Shown here: positions 1-7,130 of the stretch, piece by piece | Position numbering within the stretch: position 1 is the first letter of the stretch | How the letters are laid out: each line of letters opens with the position of its first letter | Source: JABDGC01 sp964449835 | GTDB taxonomy: Bacteria; Pseudomonadota; Gammaproteobacteria; DSM-16500 | Direction of reading: 5' to 3' | DNA length: 7,420 nucleotides | NCBI GenBank assembly: GCA_964449835.1 | Contig: CAYVBZ010000081.1 | Span: 1 to 7,420, forward strand | The notes under the pieces: model-generated | Databases searched by the model: none | Seen by the model: only the letters and a program-made list of their open reading frames with translations | Told to the model about the DNA's origin: nothing | Program-made: the position numbers and the translations under genes

Positions 1-2946
1 AAATTCAGTGTAAAGGCTAAAACCGATTTCTTGCATGTTGCCGCTTTGTTCGTCACCTAAGAGTTCGCCTGCGCCGCGGATTTCGAGATCATGCGTGGCC
101 AGAGTAAAGCCGACGCCTAGTTCTCCCAAAGCGGCGATTGCGTCCAAACGCTTCACGGCATCCGCAGTGATTAATTTGCGGGAGGAAATCAACAAATAAG
201 CATAGGCTTGATGATGCGAACGTCCAACCCTTCCGCGTAATTGATGCAATTGTGCGAGACCAAATTTATCTGCGCGGTTGATGATGATGGTGTTGGCTGT
301 TGGAATATCAATGCCGCTTTCAATAATGGTCGTGCAGACCAGCACATTAAAGCGGCGATGATAAAATTCAGACATAACTTGTTCTAGTTCACGTTCCCTC
401 ATTTGGCCATGCGCGACAGCGATTCGGGCCTCTGGAATGAGTTTTCCCAGTTCTTGCGCTTTTTTATCAATCGTGGCCACTTCATTATGCACAAAAAAGA
501 CCTGCCCGCCGCGTAAAATTTCGCGTTGGATGGCCTCTTGGATGATATGCTTTTCGGTTTCGTGCACAAAGGTTTTAACCGACAGCCGCCGCGCGGGCGG
601 CGTTGCGATAATCGACAGATCGCGGATTTCCGCAAGGGCCATATTGAGGGTGCGGGGAATGGGCGTTGCCGTGAGCGTGAGAATGTCGACGTCAGCGCGC
701 AGGGCCTTTAATTTTTCCTTTTGATGCACCCCAAAAAGATGCTCTTCGTCAATAATAACTAAGCCCAGCGCTTGAAAGCGTACTTCTTTTTGCAGCAATT
801 TATGGGTGCCGATCAGAATGTCCACTTTGCCTTCGCGCAAGGCCTGCAAAGCTTGCTGCTGTGCTTTGGCCGTGCGAAACCGTGACAACACTTCAATCTG
901 GATTGGCCAATCAGCGAAGCGGTCTTGTAAGGTTTGATAGTGCTGCTGGGCAAGGAGTGTTGTTGGCACGAGAAGCGCGACCTGCTTGCCGTTTTGCACA
1001 GCCAAAAAAGCGGCGCGCATAGCGACTTCGGTTTTACCAAAGCCGACGTCGCCGCAAATGACGCGGTCCATTGGTTTGCTTCCCGTCATATCGGCAATGA
1101 CTTGCAAAATAGCACGGCTTTGGTCCGCCGTTTCTTCAAAAGGAAAGGTGGCGACGAATTTTTCATATTGCTCATCAGGTCCCTGAAAGGCAAAACCTGC
1201 ATGCGCGGCGCGGCGCGCATAGATATCCAACAATTCAGCCGCAACATCACGCGCCTTTTCTTCCGCCTTACGTTTTGCTTTTTTCCACTGCTCCGTGCTT
1301 AAGCTATGCAAAGGCGCATGCTCGGGGTCTGCGCCCGTATAGCGCGTGATTAATTCTAAAGAAGAAATAGGAACATAGAGTTTATCGCCCTTCGCATATT
1401 CCAGGCAAAGAAACTCGCCAAGTTGTTCGCCAATTTTGAGCGTGTGCAAGCCCTGATAGCGGCCAACGCCGTGGTCAATATGGACAACAGGATCATTGAT
1501 TTGTAATTCAGTTAAATTGCGGATGAGAGCGTCGGCGTCCTGCAAGGTCCCTTTTCGTTCTCGGGGCTGTTTAATGCGTTTACCAAAAAGTTCTGCTTCG
1601 GTGATCACCGTTAGTAAGGGGCCCTGCAGACGAAAGCCTTCTTCCAAAGGGGCCACGGTAATGCCATAGCGCTTGTCGTCCGCAAAAAAATCCTGCCAGG
1701 AAGCATAAGAAGCGGGAAAAAGGGAAACCTGGCGCAGCGTTTGCATGAGAATTTCTCGCCGCCCTGTGCTTTCCGCGCTAAACAAAACCCGGCCAGGATA
1801 AGCCTGCAGAAAACGTTGTAAAGCCGCGTCCACTTTGGGCGCTTTATGGTCAATGAGCAAAGGTTGCGTGGCTTCAAAGGGAAAGACAAAGGTTTCTTTC
1901 GCAGGCTGTGCGGGAATATCAACGCGGGGATACTGGTCAATCCGTTCTTCCATCTTCTCCGGTGACAAGAACAGTTGTTCCGGCGGCAGCAGCGGATGCG
2001 TATGATCATGACGCCGTTCTTCATAGCGAGACTGGATTTCCTGCCAAAAATGCCGGGCTTCCTTAAAAACATCGCCAACCGTCACGATTAAACTATGAGA
2101 AGAAAGATAATCAAAAAATACGGAGGTTTGCTCAAAAAACAAGGGTAAATAATATTCAATGCCTGGCGGACTGATGCCCTCGCTAATATCTTGATAAAGC
2201 GGCGACTGCAAAGGATTGCCGCTGAATTGACTACGGAAGGCATGACGAAAATGTTCAATGCCGTTTTCATCCAGCGGAAATTCTTTCGCGGGAAGTAATT
2301 GAATTTTTTCGACGGCCTCCACGGTGCGCTGACTGTCTGGCGAAAAAGTGCGAATGGAGTCGACTTCGTTATCAAAAAGATCAATACGATAAGGGGATGC
2401 CGATCCCATGGGAAAAAGATCGATAATGGAGCCGCGCACGGCGAATTCTCCATGCTCCCGTACTTGATTCACACAATAATAGCCCGCTTGCGTTAAGCGT
2501 TCCCGCGTAAGGGCAAGGTCCAGCTTATCGCCTTTGGCCACCAGAAAAGTATGCGCATCTAAAAAAGAACGCGGTGAAAGACGGTGCATCAAGGTTGCTA
2601 CCGTCGTAATCACACCACCTTGCTGCAAAGAAGGCGTTTTATAAAGCGTCGCGAGACGTTCAGAGATCAAGTCTTGGTGAGGCGAAAAGCGGTCATAGGG
2701 CAGGGTTTCGCGGTCTGGGAAATGCAGAATAGCCCCGGCGGACTGCTGAAAAAAAGTCAATTCCTGGTCGAGCCGCGCGGCGTTTAGACTATTCTCCGCG
2801 ATGATTAGCACAGGATGTTTTTGTTTCGCGAGCACCTCACTCAGGACAAGACTTAAGCTTGCGCCGGGCAAGGAGGACCATTGGCTTATTTTCCCTGCGC
2901 TGGTAGGCAGGGTAGGCAAAGAGAGGTTTTCTACGGTTGACATCAT
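1..2946 (-). CDS. mfd: Transcription-repair coupling factor Mfd (3' end cut by the window edge)
   Basis: DNA translocase that removes RNA polymerase stalled at lesions and recruits UvrA for nucleotide excision repair in the cytoplasm. The frame is open without interruption from the start to base 1 and gives 981-982 residues. E. coli Mfd has 1148, so about 170 C-terminal residues (the UvrA-masking domain) lie outside. Numbering from the ATG at 2943: UvrB-homology part at about 10-340; linker D3 at about 350-450; CarD-like RNA polymerase interaction domain at about 480-535 (PVVHIDHGVGRYQGL, KLYVPISSLELI); relay helix at about 552-580; Walker A GDVGFGKTE at 631-639; Walker B DEEH at 732-735; motif III LTATPIPRTLNMA at 756-768; motifs V/VI TTIIESGIDIP and QLRGRVGRS at about 871-881 and 901-909. 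The helicase signature normally DEEHRFGV reads DEEHLFGV. Two tandem ATGs (2946 and 2943) overlap the TGA of the preceding gene. The Shine-Dalgarno is weak (AGAG), which suggests coupled translation. Identity is certain; the exact start is not. Confidence 0.97.
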   Translation of the reverse strand, partial: MMSTVENLSLPTLPTSAGKISQWSSLPGASLSLVLSEVLAKQKHPVLIIAENSLNAARLDQELTFFQQSAGAILHFPDRETLPYDRFSPHQDLISERLATLYKTPSLQQGGVITTVATLMHRLSPRSFLDAHTFLVAKGDKLDLALTRERLTQAGYYCVNQVREHGEFAVRGSIIDLFPMGSASPYRIDLFDNEVDSIRTFSPDSQRTVEAVEKIQLLPAKEFPLDENGIEHFRHAFRSQFSGNPLQSPLYQDISEGISPPGIEYYLPLFFEQTSVFFDYLSSHSLIVTVGDVFKEARHFWQEIQSRYEERRHDHTHPLLPPEQLFLSPEKMEERIDQYPRVDIPAQPAKETFVFPFEATQPLLIDHKAPKVDAALQRFLQAYPGRVLFSAESTGRREILMQTLRQVSLFPASYASWQDFFADDKRYGITVAPLEEGFRLQGPLLTVITEAELFGKRIKQPRERKGTLQDADALIRNLTELQINDPVVHIDHGVGRYQGLHTLKIGEQLGEFLCLEYAKGDKLYVPISSLELITRYTGADPEHAPLHSLSTEQWKKAKRKAEEKARDVAAELLDIYARRAAHAGFAFQGPDEQYEKFVATFPFEETADQSRAILQVIADMTGSKPMDRVICGDVGFGKTEVAMRAAFLAVQNGKQVALLVPTTLLAQQHYQTLQDRFADWPIQIEVLSRFRTAKAQQQALQALREGKVDILIGTHKLLQKEVRFQALGLVIIDEEHLFGVHQKEKLKALRADVDILTLTATPIPRTLNMALAEIRDLSIIATPPARRLSVKTFVHETEKHIIQEAIQREILRGGQVFFVHNEVATIDKKAQELGKLIPEARIAVAHGQMRERELEQVMSEFYHRRFNVLVCTTIIESGIDIPTANTIIINRADKFGLAQLHQLRGRVGRSHHQAYAYLLISSRKLITADAVKRLDAIAALGELGVGFTLATHDLEIRGAGELLGDEQSGNMQEIGFSLYTEF

Positions 2947-5327
2947 GCTCTAATTTTTTTTATCGAAAGCTCATAGTGTATATCATAATCGTCTATATAG
3001 GTACGATCATCTTGCATACTGGTGGCACGGGTGTGACCTCTTTTTGATGTTATTTTTAGTAATTCTGATTTTATCTGACTACCCACCTGCTCATTACCAG
3101 GGTTTAGTTTCTTTAAAGTAGCTAGTAAAGCATCAAAGTGAGTAAACTCTGATTTCTGAATTTCTTGTTCTTTAACAGTACCTGCTGATGTTTTAGTTCC
3201 ATAATAAATTCGGTCATTTTCCTGGTACAAATAAAGATCATTTCTCTTAATTTGATCGTCTGTCGGTTTATCTGACATTAACTGGAGGCTACACTCGGTG
3301 GCATGAAGATAGGCTTTTGTTTTCTCCAAACGCTCGAGTGTATAACTTAATCTGCGTGAAAAAGATGAATTAATTTCGGAATTCTTATTGTTTTCATCAT
3401 GCCGGAGGCTGTTGATTTCATCGCGCTCTGTACTTAAGCGTTCGTGAATTTTCCTTAAATCAACAGTATGGGTCAGTGGTTGACTGCTAAGTTCTTCATA
3501 AAGCGTTTTGGCACGCTCACAGTAACGGCGTCCCAAATGAAAGGTCATCAGGCGGCGGAGTGCGCCACATTCAAGAAAGTGGGGAAGCGGGGCGCTTTCA
3601 GGCGCGTAATAATCTTTGATAAGATTCAGAGCGGCCCGGACCTTGGCCTGATCTTCCCAAGAAAGAGGCAGTAGTGACTTCTGATGATGACCTTCCTCTT
3701 TCTCATCCAGGACAGGACTGTCTTTTTCTTCTTCAAACTCAAAAACAATCTTCTCCAGGACAGGGTCGTCTTTTTCTTCTTCAAGCTCAAAATCAATCTC
3801 ATGCAGGACAAAGCTGTCTTTTTCTTTTTCAAACTCAAAATCAATCTTTTTCTCATCGTTGAGAAGAGGGACATGAAAGCGATGGATCAGGTCCATCAAG
3901 TGTACGTTCCTTTCAGACTTGCTTGTTAGTAAGCCATCATTAGATTCCAATAAGACGGGTTCGTTCTTTTCTTCTAAGGAATTGAATCGATCCATGAGAG
4001 CTTGATTGGTTTTGAAATCTACGTTTTTATCGGCATCAAATTTTTCCAAAGACCAGGTGGTGTCAGGGTCGTAGCCACGGCCAAAAAGGCTGAACTGTTC
4101 TTCTTTTGAGCCGCGCTTGATAAGGCTTTTTATTAAAATGGGCTCATAATTATATTTTTGGGACACTTCTTCTAAAGTTTTCTGACAAGGAAGCTCATGA
4201 TCGACAGTCAATAAAATAAGACCATGCTCCTTACGCAGGCTTTTACGTTTCTGGGCAGCTTTGTATCCCTCTTTGTCCTTACGGGCTTTTTCGCGTTCTT
4301 CCGCCTTAAAAATACCCCATTTTCTCTGGAAGAAACCATAATAGGAATGACGCGCGCGTTCCCATTTTTCTTGGTAGACCCTCTTGGCGCTGGGTAAATC
4401 GGCCTCTACGAGGATGCCCGTTTTCGTTACAGGTTTTTCCGTCAGGGATTCTTTTTTTACTACAGGCGCTTTTTCCGCGCTTTTTGCATTTAAATCATGG
4501 GCCTCTTTAATCAGGGTGTTCAACGCATTAATAGTATCCCGATAAGAGTTCTTTTTATCCTGTTTTTCTGGGTCAAGCCCCTTGGCTTTATTTTCTTTGC
4601 CCTTCGCTTTTTCTTCATGCTTTCTCTCGGGATGGTTTAAAATGAACTTCTGAACCAGATCTTTCAGAATATTTACTTGTTCCAAATCAAGTTTAACTTC
4701 GATGCGCAAAGCGGAGGGGCTGTTGTTGTGCGAACCATTAGCTTTGGATGAGAGTGTTTTTTCCGCTGAAGATGCGATTTCTACTGAAGAAGACTGTTTT
4801 GATTTCGCTTTATCGGAGGGACCTTCACTCTTTGAATCCGTTAAGGCCATTAATTTTTTGTTGGGCTCATTTTCTTGGGCGTCTGTTCGAACCAGCTTCA
4901 TCAGTTCTTTTAAAAAGGAAATTTTCCCCAAGCGGGCGGCATGCATAAAAGCGTTTTCATTGTTCTCATCTAGTATTCCCGGATCGGCGCCATGATCAAG
5001 CAAAGTTTTAAAAAGCGGAAAATCGTCATCGTAGATGGCTTGTACTAAAAGAGTTCGATCCGGTTTTTTGTTGATTTTGCCTCGTTTTTTGTGGATTTCG
5101 CCTGGTGTATTGATGAAGTCGGTCATTTTAAGGCTTAATTCATCACACATATTTTTAAGACGTTGCGCTTGATTTGGGGGTTGCGTAAGAGAAGCGGAAT
5201 CACCCACCATCCATACTGTCCGTTTGAATTTCCCAGAACCGTACGTGTCTGTTGGTATTTCTTCTTTTTTATCATTAAGATCTTTAACAACCGAAAGGAT
5301 CGTTTTCTCTCTTCGACTTGTGCTCAT
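2943..5327 (-). CDS. Ankyrin-repeat, coiled-coil-rich protein of unknown function; candidate type IV effector
   Basis: A 794-residue protein that I do not recognise as a named family. Visible parts: polar N-terminus (1-88); two ankyrin repeats at about 89-148, the first with a clear helix-turn-helix and loop (TLLVQAIYDDDFPLFKTLLD, then HGADP), the second ENAFMHAARLGKISFLKELM; a Ser/Lys-rich linker (about 150-205); Lys/Glu-rich charged segments likely to be helical or coiled coil (about 231-290, 310-370, 600-685); three consecutive 16-residue acidic repeats (495-542); and a C-terminal segment with YLYQENDRIYYGTKTSAGTV (699-718). There is no signal peptide or membrane segment. The last 25 residues are rich in Asp/Glu with isoleucine at -3, compatible with a Dot/Icm C-terminal signal but not proof. 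The start is supported by AGGGG five bases upstream of the ATG. The gene looks more AT-rich than mfd, which may indicate separate ancestry. It lies 102 bases after tolC and overlaps the mfd start. The effector role is inference; a structural or phage-like coiled-coil protein is possible. Confidence 0.9.
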   Translation of the reverse strand: MSTSRREKTILSVVKDLNDKKEEIPTDTYGSGKFKRTVWMVGDSASLTQPPNQAQRLKNMCDELSLKMTDFINTPGEIHKKRGKINKKPDRTLLVQAIYDDDFPLFKTLLDHGADPGILDENNENAFMHAARLGKISFLKELMKLVRTDAQENEPNKKLMALTDSKSEGPSDKAKSKQSSSVEIASSAEKTLSSKANGSHNNSPSALRIEVKLDLEQVNILKDLVQKFILNHPERKHEEKAKGKENKAKGLDPEKQDKKNSYRDTINALNTLIKEAHDLNAKSAEKAPVVKKESLTEKPVTKTGILVEADLPSAKRVYQEKWERARHSYYGFFQRKWGIFKAEEREKARKDKEGYKAAQKRKSLRKEHGLILLTVDHELPCQKTLEEVSQKYNYEPILIKSLIKRGSKEEQFSLFGRGYDPDTTWSLEKFDADKNVDFKTNQALMDRFNSLEEKNEPVLLESNDGLLTSKSERNVHLMDLIHRFHVPLLNDEKKIDFEFEKEKDSFVLHEIDFELEEEKDDPVLEKIVFEFEEEKDSPVLDEKEEGHHQKSLLPLSWEDQAKVRAALNLIKDYYAPESAPLPHFLECGALRRLMTFHLGRRYCERAKTLYEELSSQPLTHTVDLRKIHERLSTERDEINSLRHDENNKNSEINSSFSRRLSYTLERLEKTKAYLHATECSLQLMSDKPTDDQIKRNDLYLYQENDRIYYGTKTSAGTVKEQEIQKSEFTHFDALLATLKKLNPGNEQVGSQIKSELLKITSKRGHTRATSMQDDRTYIDDYDIHYELSIKKIRA
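3702..3845 (-). repeat. Three tandem 48-bp in-frame repeats coding for 16-residue acidic units
   Basis: Residues 495-510 (IDFEFEKEKDSFVLHE), 511-526 (IDFELEEEKDDPVLEK) and 527-542 (IVFEFEEEKDSPVLDE) are three consecutive copies of exactly 16 residues. The DNA copies are also alike on the plus strand (recurring gtctttttctt, then tcaaactcaaaa), so duplication seems fairly recent. The pattern alternates a short beta-like hydrophobic/acidic stretch with E-E-K-D and P-V-L. Exact multiples of 48 bp allow copy-number change without a frameshift. Confidence 0.9.
4884..5063 (-). other. Ankyrin-repeat module within the 794-residue protein
   Basis: Residues about 89-148. Repeat 1 matches the ankyrin pattern T-L-L-x-x-A-x-x-x-D-x-x-x-x-x-x-L-L-x-x-G-A-D-P, ending in the HGADP beta-hairpin loop. 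Repeat 2 (ENAFMHAARLGKISFLKELM) keeps A-x-x-x-A-x-x-G and the second helix but lacks a GAD-type end. Two repeats are few for a stable ankyrin fold, so diverged repeats may flank them. Ankyrin modules bind other proteins; no partner can be inferred here. Confidence 0.75.
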
Positions 5328-5332
5328 CCCAA

Positions 5333-5337
5333 CCCCT
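5333..5337 (-). promoter_or_regulatory. Ribosome binding site of the ankyrin/coiled-coil gene
   Basis: AGGGG lies on the minus strand five bases before the ATG at 5327-5325. It is the best Shine-Dalgarno match among the three minus-strand genes and decides the start of the 794-residue protein. tolC and mfd both have poor sites. Confidence 0.7.
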
Positions 5338-5376
5338 AGTTTTCTTTGCAGATATTAGCCAATATTTTACCAAGGG

Positions 5377-5396
5377 ATTGTTAACTAAACCTTAAG
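5377..5396 (-). promoter_or_regulatory. PmrA-box-like tandem repeat upstream of the ankyrin gene
   Basis: On the minus strand the sequence reads CTTAAGGTT-TA-GTTAACAAT: two half-sites with TTAA cores exactly 11 bases apart. From memory, the Legionella/Coxiella PmrA operator is a tandem of cTTAATatT separated by two bases. The first half matches 7 of 9 and the second 6 of 9, with the correct spacing. The first six bases (CTTAAG) also fit the enterobacterial PmrA half-site. The element ends 49 bases before the ATG, between tolC and the ankyrin gene. TAAAAT at 5364-5369, seven bases downstream, could be the -10 of an activated promoter. AT-rich intergenic DNA can give such matches by chance. Confidence 0.4.
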
Positions 5397-5404
5397 AATG
5401 TCAA
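5377..5404 (-). promoter_or_regulatory. Possible sigma70 promoter for the ankyrin-mfd pair
   Basis: A perfect -35 hexamer TTGACA (5399-5404) is followed after 16 bases by AACAAT (5377-5382), which matches four of six -10 positions. An alternative -10, TAAAAT (5364-5369, five of six), lies too far from TTGACA to pair with it and would need an activator. The -10 of the first arrangement falls inside the tandem TTAA element, so a regulator bound there would repress this promoter rather than activate it. Either promoter would drive the ankyrin gene and, by read-through, mfd. Confidence 0.4.
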
Positions 5405-5429
5405 GAAGATAGCTGTTTTTTTGGTGATT

Positions 5430-6782
5430 TCATCGCAACCAGCTATTAATAGCTTCCAGATCACTGAAGCTCAAAGTCCCGGCCGCCTGCTTTAAAACCA
5501 ACAAATTCGTGATGTAATCAAAACGGTCCTGGGCATATTTTTTTTGCGCGTTAAAAAGCGCTTGCTGCTGTTGCAAGACATCGACAATGGTCTTCGTTCC
5601 AACACGATAACCCTCATGCATGCCTTCGAGCGCGCTTTGGGCAGACTTGATGGCCTGCTTATCGGCCGCAATTTTACTGATGCTTGCGATCACGTTTAGA
5701 TAGCTTTGACGAGTGATATTCAGCGTATTGCGAAAAGTTTGTTCTAAAGTTTGCATTTCTGTTTCATAGTCATAGCGCGCTTTTTGCGTTTGCGCCGAGA
5801 CATATCCCCCCTGAAAAATGGGAAGATTCAAGCTGAGCCCGACGCTCTTCTCGATGGTCCGCGTCGGGCCGCTTTCTGTTACTGGAATCCCCTCCAGGAA
5901 AATGGATTGCGCCGTGTAGGCATAATTATTCGAATAGGTTGCATTAGCGTTTAAAGAAGGCAGATGGCCGGCGAATTGTTGGCGGACCAATTGCAATTTA
6001 TTCGCAACAGCATACTGCTGCGCTTTAATAGACCAGTTTTGCTGCTCCGCTTTTCTCACCCAGCGTTCAATATTGGCGGGGAGGGGAGAGACAAAAGGAA
6101 AACGCTCGTTCAGCTTATTGATTTGCTCATAATATTTTCCCGTAATCACGCGCAAATTTTCCCGGTCGTTTTTGACTAGGTTGTCTGCGCTGATGTAGTC
6201 AGCAACCGCCGTGTCATAGTTGGCTTGCGTCGCATAAACATCGGTGATGGTCTTCAGGCCGACATGATATTGCTGCCGGACCTGGTCCAAAAGCTTGGCG
6301 AGCCAAGCTTTATTGGATTTGCTATAAATCACATTTTCTTCATCTTGCAAAATGGTGAAATAAGCTTTGGCCACACGGGTCATGAGGTCTTGCGTCGCAG
6401 CGCTCAAGCTTGCGTCGGCTTGTTTAGAGAGTGCCCGGGCGCCCATTAAGTTGGCAATTTTCCCAAAGTCGAAAACCGTTTGGTTCAAATTTAAACTGAA
6501 GGTATAACCGCGGTTCGTGATATTGCCCGCCTCAAAAGTGGCCGCAGCGCCGCTAATGGTTTGTTTGCTGAGGGAAGGGTTCAATTGAGCGCCGAGACTT
6601 GGCAGTAAACTAGAAAAGCTGATCGGTACCCCTTCGTGGGTTGAAAGCCGCTTGGCAATAATTTGGTGATAAATAGGATCACTGCTGAGCGCCTGTCGAT
6701 AGACTTCAGCCAAATTCGCGGCCTGACCAGAAGAAGGCAGGCAGAAAAGAAGCAAAAGGGAAGTAGACCAATGTTTATTCAT
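5430..6782 (-). CDS. tolC: TolC-family outer-membrane channel protein
   Basis: Outer-membrane exit duct that docks with inner-membrane/periplasmic partners for drug efflux and type I secretion. It has 450 residues against 493 for the E. coli precursor; as in many relatives the disordered C-terminal tail is absent. A signal peptide is clear: positive MNKH, hydrophobic TSLLLLFCLPSS, cleavage after SGQA near residue 21. The two homologous halves of the OEP fold show paired motifs: first half SLNLNQTVFDFGK (96-108) and HVGLKTITDVYATQANYD (173-190); second half SLNLPIFQGGYVSAQTQKA (317-335) and YRVGTKTIVDVLQQQQALF (392-410). The GTKTIVDVL turn and the final LVLKQAAGTLSFSDLEAIN are close to E. coli TolC. 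No clear Shine-Dalgarno precedes the ATG, but the signal peptide starts there. No partner efflux or secretion genes are adjacent, as usual for general-purpose TolC. A specialised RND or type I outer-membrane component remains possible. Confidence 0.93.
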   Translation of the reverse strand: MNKHWSTSLLLLFCLPSSGQAANLAEVYRQALSSDPIYHQIIAKRLSTHEGVPISFSSLLPSLGAQLNPSLSKQTISGAAATFEAGNITNRGYTFSLNLNQTVFDFGKIANLMGARALSKQADASLSAATQDLMTRVAKAYFTILQDEENVIYSKSNKAWLAKLLDQVRQQYHVGLKTITDVYATQANYDTAVADYISADNLVKNDRENLRVITGKYYEQINKLNERFPFVSPLPANIERWVRKAEQQNWSIKAQQYAVANKLQLVRQQFAGHLPSLNANATYSNNYAYTAQSIFLEGIPVTESGPTRTIEKSVGLSLNLPIFQGGYVSAQTQKARYDYETEMQTLEQTFRNTLNITRQSYLNVIASISKIAADKQAIKSAQSALEGMHEGYRVGTKTIVDVLQQQQALFNAQKKYAQDRFDYITNLLVLKQAAGTLSFSDLEAINSWLR

Positions 6783-6817
6783 GAGAAAATTTTTTTCAAT
6801 TGATGTGTCAAAGCGGC

Positions 6818-6846
6818 ATTATACGTGGCTTGCCTTGCAGGGTAAA
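6818..6846 (-). promoter_or_regulatory. sigma70-type promoter of tolC
   Basis: On the minus strand TTTACC (6841-6846, four of six to TTGACA) is followed by a 17-base spacer and a perfect TATAAT (6818-6823). The predicted start of transcription is near 6811, giving a leader of about 29 bases before the tolC ATG at 6782. The leader contains an A/T-rich stretch and no obvious Shine-Dalgarno sequence. This is the best-formed promoter in the window. Confidence 0.65.
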
Positions 6847-6905
6847 TGCTATAAACGCGAATTAAGGTCTAGCAGAGATTGGTAAAACAACTAAAGGCTG
6901 GTTTT

Positions 6906-7130
6906 ATGGTTTCAAATTACATTCGATATGCAATCCAGTGGTGGAGCAAAACAGTAGACGATTGGAGCAAAAACAAGCTTATACAATGGTTTTGTCGAGC
7001 TTGCTTTGATGTGACTCCTGCAGCTTATGCCGCAGGATTATTATTACGCCAGATTAGAGAATCACGCCTTGCCTCGAGCGTTTATGCTCATTGCGACAGT
7101 GTGTTGACTTCTCTGCGAACGGCTGCATAA
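6906..7130 (+). CDS. Possible small tryptophan-rich protein of 74 residues
   Basis: The ATG at 6906 is preceded by AAAGG eight bases upstream, a fair Shine-Dalgarno. The frame runs to TAA at 7128-7130. An upstream in-frame TTG at 6879 would add nine residues but has less support. The product has five tryptophans in its first 35 residues, including an in-frame duplication (WSK, then WSK seven residues later, from a 10-base direct repeat at 6942-6951 and 6963-6972), and a mildly hydrophobic middle (AAYAAGLLL). No signal peptide or known family is recognised. It diverges from tolC, with starts 124 bases apart. It overlaps, on the other strand, the end of the reading frame entering from the right edge, so only one is likely real. 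This is a hypothetical protein or a chance ORF. Confidence 0.3.
   Translation: MVSNYIRYAIQWWSKTVDDWSKNKLIQWFCRACFDVTPAAYAAGLLLRQIRESRLASSVYAHCDSVLTSLRTAA

Noticed and set aside
399..2787. Short ORFs on both strands inside mfd, including minus-strand frames at 1611-2078 and 2088-2453
   Set aside because: The complete Mfd frame passes through this region without interruption, with recognisable motifs throughout. The others are shadows.
2982..3010. Possible internal mfd promoter on the minus strand (ATGATC-17-TATGAT)
   Set aside because: The -10 matches five of six, but the -35 only three of six, and it lies in coding AT-rich sequence. This is too weak to list as a feature.
3626..3929. Several overlapping ORFs on both strands across the 48-bp repeats (for example the frames at 3674-3862 and 3684-3929)
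   Set aside because: They are by-products of the repeat: a 48-bp unit without stops keeps other frames open. The products are simple Phe/Lys/Leu or Gln/Ser repeats, and the minus-strand 794-residue frame explains the DNA.
5328..5429. Rho-independent terminator after tolC
   Set aside because: No stable hairpin with a following T run is visible. The only pairing (AAGG with CCTT around the TTAA element) is four base pairs, so read-through from tolC cannot be excluded.
6850..6866. CTTAAT (6861-6866, minus strand) upstream of the tolC promoter as a second PmrA-like box
   Set aside because: The half-site 11 bases on reads TTTATA and lacks the TTAA core. A single half-site is expected by chance.
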